This document shows, one piece after another, positions 59,249 to 64,000 of a stretch of DNA of 64,000 nt. Under the pieces are notes generated by a model. That model did not search any database, had not been told where the DNA came from, and saw nothing but the letters and a program-made list of their open reading frames with translations. The stretch is taken from the NCBI RefSeq assembly GCF_001613935.1, contig NZ_LQCI01000034.1, positions 1,279,031-1,343,030 of the forward strand, written 5' to 3'. The DNA is from Amycolatopsis regifaucium. GTDB taxonomy: Bacteria > Actinomycetota > Actinomycetes > Mycobacteriales > Pseudonocardiaceae. The translations under genes and the position numbers were made by a program. Numbering within the stretch: position 1 is the stretch's first letter; each line of letters begins with the position of its first letter.

Positions 59249-60190
59249 GTGAGCGCGGCACGCGCGATCGGTTTGGTGTTGGGGGTGGCCGCGGACGGGG
59301 CGATCGGGAATCCCCGATCGCGGCGGCCGGTGACGGCGTTCGCCCGGGCGGCCTCGGTGATGGACGCGAAGGTCCGGTCGAAGCATCCGGTGGCCGGAGT
59401 GCTGTGGACCGGCGGTCTCGCGGGCTCCGCCGTGCTGGCTGGGGTGCTCGCCGAACGCGCCGGACGGCGCAGCCCCGTCCTGCAGGCGACCACGACCGCG
59501 GTGACCACCTGGGCCGTCCTCGGCGCCGCCGGCTTGGCCGCGCATGGCACGTCACTGGCGCGGGACCTCGAAGAAGGCGAACTCGAAACCGCGCGCGGCA
59601 CACTGTCCACACTGGACCCCCGGGTCGCCGACGACCTCGGCGTCATCGGCCTTTCGCGCGCTTCGGTGGAGACACTCGCCGAGAACACCGCGGACGTCGT
59701 CATCGCGCCGCTGATGTGGGGAGCGCTGGCCGGTGTCCCCGGCCTGCTCGGCTCGCGCGCGATCAGCCTGCTGCGCGGCCTCGGCCGGGGGCGGCCCGAG
59801 CCGTATCGCTGGTTCGTCGCCCGGCTGGATGAAATCGTCCACCTCGTGCCCACCCGGATCGCGGCCGGGCTGACCGTGCTCGCGGCCCCGGTCGTCGGCG
59901 GCTCGGCGGGCGGCGCGTGGCGGGCGTGGCGACGGGACACGACCGCGCACCCGAGCCCGAACGCGGGCCGCGTCGAGGCGGCGTTCGCCGGGGCGCTGGA
60001 GATCCGGGTCGGCGGGCGGACGGTGTACCCGCACGGCGTCGAGGAACTGCCGGTGCTCGGCATCGGCCGCAACCCGGACGCCGGGCACGTGACGCGGGCG
60101 GTGGAGCTTTCGCGGGTGGTCGGGTGGCTGGGCGCGATCAGCTCGGTGGTGCTGGCCGCCCTCGTCGGTCTGCGGCGGCGGCGCGGATAG
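59249..60190 (+). CDS. cobD: adenosylcobinamide-phosphate synthase CobD/CbiB
   Basis: A 313-residue integral membrane enzyme that attaches aminopropanol (or its phosphate) to adenosylcobyric acid in cobalamin synthesis. Visible: LGVAADGAIGNPRSRRPVTAF at the start, the conserved ENTADVVIAPLMWGALAGVPG, and HPSPNAGRVEAAFAGALEI. GTG 59249 is preferred because a GGGGG ribosome site is close by; ATG 59234 would add five residues. No other cobalamin gene is near, so it stands alone here. A small AGGAGG/CCTCCT hairpin (60204-60224) follows. Confidence 0.92.
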   Translation: MSAARAIGLVLGVAADGAIGNPRSRRPVTAFARAASVMDAKVRSKHPVAGVLWTGGLAGSAVLAGVLAERAGRRSPVLQATTTAVTTWAVLGAAGLAAHGTSLARDLEEGELETARGTLSTLDPRVADDLGVIGLSRASVETLAENTADVVIAPLMWGALAGVPGLLGSRAISLLRGLGRGRPEPYRWFVARLDEIVHLVPTRIAAGLTVLAAPVVGGSAGGAWRAWRRDTTAHPSPNAGRVEAAFAGALEIRVGGRTVYPHGVEELPVLGIGRNPDAGHVTRAVELSRVVGWLGAISSVVLAALVGLRRRRG

Positions 60191-60312
60191 CGACGTCATC
60201 TGAAGGAGGCTTTGCCTTCCTCCTGGACGTCGGTCGACTCGGGCCTGTCGAGTTACGGTCTGCCTGTTCGTCATCCTCTGCGAACGATCGGTTTCGGCTG
60301 GCTGGAGGACTC

Positions 60313-60699
60313 GTGCAATATCTGCTCCTGATCTACAACTGCAAGCGACCGGAGCCCGATGACCCCGCCTTCCCCGAGGCGCTGGCCAGGGTGAACGCGT
60401 TCGCCGACGAATGCCGCCGCCGCGGTGCCTTCGTCGGCGGGCACCCGCTACGGCCGGAAAGCACGGCTACCGTCGTCGAGGTCCGGGGTGGTAAGACGCT
60501 CGTCACCGACGGGCCGTTCGTGGAAACCCACGAGCACCTCGGCGGCTATTACGTCCTCGACTGCCGGAACCTCGACGAGGCCCTGGAGCTGGCCGCCCTC
60601 TGTCCGCTGGCGAGCGAGGGCTCCATCGAGGTGCGGCCGATCGCCGGTGTTCCCGGTCTCGATCACCGGCCGTCGGATCCGGTGGCCGCCGCCGAATGA
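60313..60699 (+). CDS. YCII-related DGPF-domain protein
   Basis: A 128-residue ferredoxin-like protein of the DGPF/YCII group: QYLLLIYNC at the start, GGHPLRPESTATVV, and the family motif VTDGPFVETHEHLGGYYVLD. Such proteins are encoded next to ECF42-type sigma factors; their function is unknown but some may act as sensors. GTG 60313 has GGAGGA a few bases upstream. The stop overlaps the sigma-factor start by four bases. Confidence 0.9.
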   Translation: MQYLLLIYNCKRPEPDDPAFPEALARVNAFADECRRRGAFVGGHPLRPESTATVVEVRGGKTLVTDGPFVETHEHLGGYYVLDCRNLDEALELAALCPLASEGSIEVRPIAGVPGLDHRPSDPVAAAE

Positions 60700-61910
60700 C
60701 GGCCGAGGTGGTGGGGCGGGTGTTCCGCGAACACCGTGCCCGGATGCTCGCTGCGCTCGTGCGCGTGCTCGGCGACTTCGAACTCGCCGAGGACGCGTTG
60801 CAGGACGCGTGCGCGCAGGCGCTGCGCCGCTGGTCCGAGCCGCCGGACGATCCGGTCGCCTGGCTGCTCACGGTGGCGCGCAACAGCGCCATCGACCGGC
60901 TGCGGCGGGCTCGGCTCGGCCGGGAGAAGCAGGAGGAGGCGGTCGTGCCGACGGAGGCGACGATGCCTGGATTCGACGAGAAACGGCTGCTCGCCGTGGG
61001 CGACGAGCGGCTGAGCCTGATCTTCACCTGCTGCCATCCCGCGCTGGCGGAGGAGGCACGGATGGCGCTCACGCTGCAGGCCGTCGCCGGGCTGACCGCG
61101 GCGCAGATCGCGCGGACCTTCCTGGTCACCGAAGCGGCGCTCGCGCAGCGGCTGGTGCGGGCGAAACGGAAGATCCGCGACGCCGGGATCGGGCTGGAGG
61201 TCCCGGCCGATCACCTGCTGCCCGAACGGCTGTCCGGCGTGCTGTCGGTCGTGTACTTGATCTTCACGCAGGGCTACACCGCCGACGACGCGGTGGTGCG
61301 ACGGGAGGCGATCCGGCTCGCCAGGCTCCTCGCCTCCCTCATGCCCGACGAACCCGAAGCGCTCGGCCTGGTCGCGTTGCTGCTGCTGCACGACTCGCGG
61401 TCCGCCGTCCGCCGCGACGGTGGCGGTGACCTCGTCCTGCTGGCGGATCAGGACCGGTCCGGCTGGGATCATGACGAGATCGCCGAAGCGGTCGGCGTCC
61501 TCGACCGCGCGCTGCGCCACGGGACGCCCGGGCCTTATCAGATCCAGGCCGCCATCGCGGTGCTCCACGCGCAGGCACTGTCCACAGCGGACACCGACTG
61601 GGCCGGGATCGCCGCGCTCTACGGTGAACTGCTGGCGCTCACGCCGTCGCCGGTGGTGGCGCTGAACCACGCGGTCGCCGTCGCGATGGCCACGACGCGG
61701 GAGGAAGGACTCGCCCTCATCGACCGGATCGACGGTCTGGAGGGCTACCACTTGTTCCACGCCGCACGCGCGGATCTGCTTCGCCGCCTGGGCCGGCGCG
61801 ACGAGGCGATCACCGCGTACCGCCGCGCGCACGACCTCGCCACCGACCCGGGCGACCGGCGATTCCTCATCGGACGGCTGCGGTCACTCGATTCCCCGGA
61901 GAGGTCCTGA
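60696..61910 (+). CDS. ECF sigma factor with long C-terminal extension (ECF42 / DUF6596 type)
   Basis: A 404-residue sigma factor. Regions 2 (FREHRARMLAALVRVLGDFELAEDALQDA, PVAWLLTVARNSAIDRLRRAR) and 4 (LTLQAVAGLTAAQIARTFLVTEAALAQRLVRAKRKI) occupy about 1-170. The remaining 230 residues form the helical DUF6596/TPR-like extension (VVYLIFTQGY, REAIRLARLLASLMPDEPEALGLVALLLLH, ALNHAVAVAM). ECF42 members have this extension and a DGPF partner in place of an anti-sigma factor, as here. Targets are unknown. A hairpin terminator follows. Confidence 0.93.
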   Translation: MTAEVVGRVFREHRARMLAALVRVLGDFELAEDALQDACAQALRRWSEPPDDPVAWLLTVARNSAIDRLRRARLGREKQEEAVVPTEATMPGFDEKRLLAVGDERLSLIFTCCHPALAEEARMALTLQAVAGLTAAQIARTFLVTEAALAQRLVRAKRKIRDAGIGLEVPADHLLPERLSGVLSVVYLIFTQGYTADDAVVRREAIRLARLLASLMPDEPEALGLVALLLLHDSRSAVRRDGGGDLVLLADQDRSGWDHDEIAEAVGVLDRALRHGTPGPYQIQAAIAVLHAQALSTADTDWAGIAALYGELLALTPSPVVALNHAVAVAMATTREEGLALIDRIDGLEGYHLFHAARADLLRRLGRRDEAITAYRRAHDLATDPGDRRFLIGRLRSLDSPERS

Positions 61911-61921
61911 GACCGTCCGCC

Positions 61922-61946
61922 GGGGCGGGAGGAGGCCTCCCGCCCC
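61922..61946. terminator. bidirectional hairpin terminator
   Basis: Perfect 11-bp GC stem GGGGCGGGAGG (61922-61932) with 61936-61946 and loop AGG. It lies in the 43-base gap between the convergent stops of the sigma factor and the TIGR03086 gene. Confidence 0.8.
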
Positions 61947-61953
61947 AGCGGCG

Positions 61954-62541
61954 TCAAGCGGGTACCGGCTGCCAGGCCGCCCGGCCGAGGAACGCCAGCA
62001 ACCGGGTCTGCTCGTCGGCGTCCGCGGGTGGGGTGAGCTCCGGCCCGAAGAATCCGCGACGGCGCACCACATGGGACTGTGCCCAGTCGAACGCGATGTC
62101 GACGAGCGGGGGCGCCAGCCGGACGTCCATCCCGAGGGCGTACCCGATGTCCCAGGTGTGGGCGATGTGGTCGGTGATCAGCAGGGTGACGATCGCGGCC
62201 AGCGGGACTTCGCCGATTCCCGTGATCGAGGTGATCCTGGCGAGCGCGTCCGGCGTCAGCACCGCGACCGACTCCTCGCGTGCCGCCCGCCAGGTGCGCA
62301 GCGGATCGTCCGCGGCCAGCACCGCCGGATGCGGCGCGCCCGGCGCGCCCGCCGGTTCCTCGTAGTCCTCGCCGGTCGCCCAGGCGCGGATCTGGTGCTG
62401 GCCCCAGATCACGTGCCCGGCGACGTCGCGCACCGACCACTCGGCGCACATCGACGGCCTGTCCCACTGATCCGGCCGGACCGCCGCGAGGACCGCGTCG
62501 AACCCGTCCTGCGCGTGCCGATACGACTCCATCGTTTCCAT
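61954..62541 (-). CDS. TIGR03086-family (maleylpyruvate isomerase / DinB-like) protein
   Basis: A 195-residue protein of the mycothiol-dependent maleylpyruvate isomerase/DinB-like fold. The first helix has VLAAVRPDQWDRPSMCAEWSVRDVAGHVIWGQ, with the His of AGHV as first metal ligand; TDHIAHTWDIGYALG carries the other His residues (DHIAH). These proteins bind a divalent metal and may use mycothiol; the substrate is unknown. GAAGGAAGGG lies upstream of the ATG. Family C repeats fill the gap to the next upstream gene. Confidence 0.88.
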   Translation of the reverse strand: METMESYRHAQDGFDAVLAAVRPDQWDRPSMCAEWSVRDVAGHVIWGQHQIRAWATGEDYEEPAGAPGAPHPAVLAADDPLRTWRAAREESVAVLTPDALARITSITGIGEVPLAAIVTLLITDHIAHTWDIGYALGMDVRLAPPLVDIAFDWAQSHVVRRRGFFGPELTPPADADEQTRLLAFLGRAAWQPVPA

Positions 62542-62607
62542 CGCTGTTCCCTTCCTTCGGGATGTCGTGCATCCCGAGGACGAACGGGAGGGGCGCGGCT
62601 CGACACC

Positions 62608-62690
62608 GGAAAGGGAGCAAGGGACCTTTGCTATCGCCGGGGCCGCTGACCTGCGGAAAGAGAGCAGGGGACCTTTGCTATCGCTCCCGC
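62608..62690. repeat. two tandem family C repeat units
   Basis: GGAAAGGGAGCAAGGGACC begins at 62608 and runs into TTTGCTATCG. A second unit GCTGACCTGCGGAAAGAGAG begins at 62645 and runs into CAGGGGACCTTTGCTATCG. Both are in the same orientation as C1 at 3881. On the minus strand the second unit contributes the TAG stop of the PaiB-like gene (62678-62680). Confidence 0.8.
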
Positions 62691-63298
62691 CGCGCCAGCT
62701 GCGCCCGCGCCAGGGCGTCCAGCGGATCGCCGCGCCGCTCGAGCTCCGCGTCGATCCGCGACCGGTCGGCGGGCTGCTTGTTCCCGCCGTACTTGAACTT
62801 CGCCCGCACCCCGGTCACGGTCAGCTCGACGCCGCGGATGCCGGGCATAAGCCGCTTGTCCGGTGCTTCGGTGGCACTCACCGCGACCCGGCCACCGGAC
62901 GGCTCGAAGTGCGCGAGCTGCCGGTTCAGGAGCGCTGCCTTCTCCGCGGCGTCGTCGATCAGCCGGACGTCGCATTCGAGCTGGACGGACGCGTAATACG
63001 AGGTCGGGACGCCACGCGCGGGGTCGGCCGGGGTGTTCCAGCCGGAGCGGATGTAGGTGTGGTCGCCGGTCACCGACAGCAGTGCGCGCGGGTGTTCCTC
63101 CAGCAGCGGCCAGACCGGGTTGGGGCGCGCGAGGTGCAGCAGGACCGTCCGGTCGCCGTCGTAGACGAAGTGCACCGGGTTGACGACCGGCAGGTCACGA
63201 CCGGTGCCGCCGGCGATGAGCTGGCCGAAGTCGTGTCCGGAGAGCCAGGCTTGCCATTCGGCGTCGTCGTGGGCGGCGTCCCACGGGTGAATCAGCAT
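62678..63298 (-). CDS. FMN-binding PaiB-like protein (negative transcriptional regulator family)
   Basis: A 206-residue protein of the PaiB/FMN-binding split-barrel family: LPVVNPVHFVYDGDRTVLLHLARPNP (about 36-61), ALLSVTGDHTYI, PTSYYASVQLECDVRL, and KRLMPGIRGVELTVTGVRAKFKYGGNK, where PaiB proteins bind flavin and dimerise. In Bacillus PaiB represses protease and sporulation genes; here a flavin enzyme role is equally possible. The last residues RER and the stop lie within a family C repeat, so the original C-terminus may have been changed by its arrival. Confidence 0.85.
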   Translation of the reverse strand: MLIHPWDAAHDDAEWQAWLSGHDFGQLIAGGTGRDLPVVNPVHFVYDGDRTVLLHLARPNPVWPLLEEHPRALLSVTGDHTYIRSGWNTPADPARGVPTSYYASVQLECDVRLIDDAAEKAALLNRQLAHFEPSGGRVAVSATEAPDKRLMPGIRGVELTVTGVRAKFKYGGNKQPADRSRIDAELERRGDPLDALARAQLARRER

Positions 63299-63317
63299 GA
63301 TCGAATACGAACACGGT

Positions 63318-63342
63318 AAATGGCCTCATAAAAGGGCCATTT
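63318..63342. terminator. hairpin after the SURF1 gene
   Basis: AAATGGCC (63318-63325) pairs with GGCCATTT (63335-63342) around a nine-base loop, 10 bases past the SURF1 stop on the minus strand and 20 bases before the PaiB start. A simple intrinsic terminator for the SURF1 transcript. Confidence 0.6.
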
Positions 63343-63352
63343 TCGCGTCAAA

Positions 63353-64000
63353 TCAGGTGGCCACTTCGGAACGTTCGTCCTCGGCGAGCAGCTCGGCGAC
63401 GCTCTTGCGGCGCTGCGGCCGTTCCGTGGTCAATGCCCCGCCCGGCTTCAGCTCGCGGACGGTGAAGTACAGCCAGCCGAGCAGCGCCATCGCCCCGAAG
63501 GCGATCCACTGGAGCGCGTAGGAAAAGAACGGGCCGGCGTCGGTCTTCGGCAACGGCAGCGCGCCCAGCACGCCGGGCTGGTTCACGTCGAGCTGGAAAT
63601 AGCCCGGCCGGATGTCCAGCTTCGCGGCCCGCGCGACGACCTGGGAATCGACGACGTAACTCTGCAGCTTCCCGCCGGTCGATTCGTCGGCGAAGGCGTC
63701 GCGGTTCTTCCCGTCCTTCTCGTCCTGACGCGCCCGCGTGACGATGTCGACGGTTCCGGTGGGCGGCGGGTCGAAGGGCAGGGCGCGGGACTTCTCGTCG
63801 AGCCGCACGTACCCGCGGTCCACCAGCACCACGGTGCCGTCGACGGTCCGGAACGGCGTCAGCACCTCGAAGGCCGCTTCGCCCTGGATGGAGCGCAGAC
63901 GGGCGACGACCTCGCCCTCGGGAAGGTACGTGCCCTTCAGCGAGACCAGGTGCCATTCGGTGCGCTGGTCAGGGGCGGCGCCCGCGGGAAGCAGCTCGTC
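63353..64000 (-). CDS. SURF1-family cytochrome oxidase biogenesis protein, C-terminal part
   Basis: At least 215 residues; the gene enters from the right edge, so the N-terminus and first membrane helix are missing. The frame is open from base 64000. Visible: EWHLVSLKGTYLPEGEVVARLR, the SURF1 signature VLTPFRTVDGTVVLVDRGYV, and a C-terminal helix FFSYALQWIAFGAMALLGWLYF followed by a basic tail. SURF1 helps assemble the aa3-type cytochrome oxidase, probably in haem a insertion. An internal GTG at 63865 would give a truncated frame and is not the real start. Confidence 0.9.
   Translation of the reverse strand, partial: DELLPAGAAPDQRTEWHLVSLKGTYLPEGEVVARLRSIQGEAAFEVLTPFRTVDGTVVLVDRGYVRLDEKSRALPFDPPPTGTVDIVTRARQDEKDGKNRDAFADESTGGKLQSYVVDSQVVARAAKLDIRPGYFQLDVNQPGVLGALPLPKTDAGPFFSYALQWIAFGAMALLGWLYFTVRELKPGGALTTERPQRRKSVAELLAEDERSEVAT

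Noticed and set aside
62608..62690. Insertion sequence
   Set aside because: The units are under 50 bases, have no transposase and no target duplication that I can see; they fit dispersed short repeats.

Overview
This 64 kb window is high-GC actinomycete chromosome, most likely from the Pseudonocardiales and probably Amycolatopsis or a close relative. This is inferred from the base composition, the frequent GTG and TTG starts, and two gene-order matches recalled from memory. The first is the neighbourhood tetR / DUF3152 / moeZ / TIGR02569 / atl / adnA / adnB / K+ channel / nudC, which matches Mycobacterium tuberculosis Rv3208 down to Rv3199c. The second is a nitrate-assimilation operon laid out like the Amycolatopsis nas operon. 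I see no phage, transposase, CRISPR array, rRNA or tRNA.

Layout. 1-5960: partial TetR regulator, alpha/beta hydrolase, DUF3152 putative protease, moeZ, a membrane protein and a TIGR02569 protein. 6094-15673: PadR regulator, then one six-gene operon (nitrate reductase, FAD/BFD electron-transfer protein, NarK, NirB, NirD, HemD-winged-helix regulator) behind a GlnR-like box. 15751-20452: AlkZ-like and DUF3224 genes, a WYL regulator overlapping a second HemD-like gene, and an orphan histidine kinase. 20453-20945: no gene, only repeats. 20948-30820: siderophore-interacting protein behind an iron box, alkyltransferase-like protein, the AdnAB recombination helicase-nuclease, a DoxX-like protein, a K+ channel and a small membrane protein. 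30893-47123: an envelope region with a conserved DUF4129-DUF4350-MoxR-DUF58 operon plus SpoIIM and RDD genes, flanked by two zinc metallopeptidases, two DUF2207 proteins and an M16 peptidase pair. 47120-48503: NudC and a small secreted protein. 48749-55548: a ROK-regulated sugar ABC-importer operon with a GH4 phospho-glycosidase and a BadF-type kinase. 55613-64000: AHSA1/ArsR pair, gluconate uptake and kinase with a GntR regulator, cobD, a DGPF/ECF sigma pair, a TIGR03086 protein, a PaiB-like protein and a partial SURF1.

The least explained feature is a set of three families of short dispersed palindromes (called A, B and C here). They fill intergenic gaps and often serve as terminators between convergent genes. 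Family A copies differ in sequence but keep perfect hairpins through paired changes. One family A copy ends exactly at a start codon, and one family C copy supplies a stop codon. A second theme is leaderless promoters: at least eight genes have a TANNNT hexamer 6-8 nt before the start codon, and several carry an operator over or beside it (PadR, ArsR, GntR, IdeR-type iron box).

Starts were chosen by Shine-Dalgarno match, start/stop overlap or leaderless -10 spacing. Family names rest on motif recognition by eye, with no database search.
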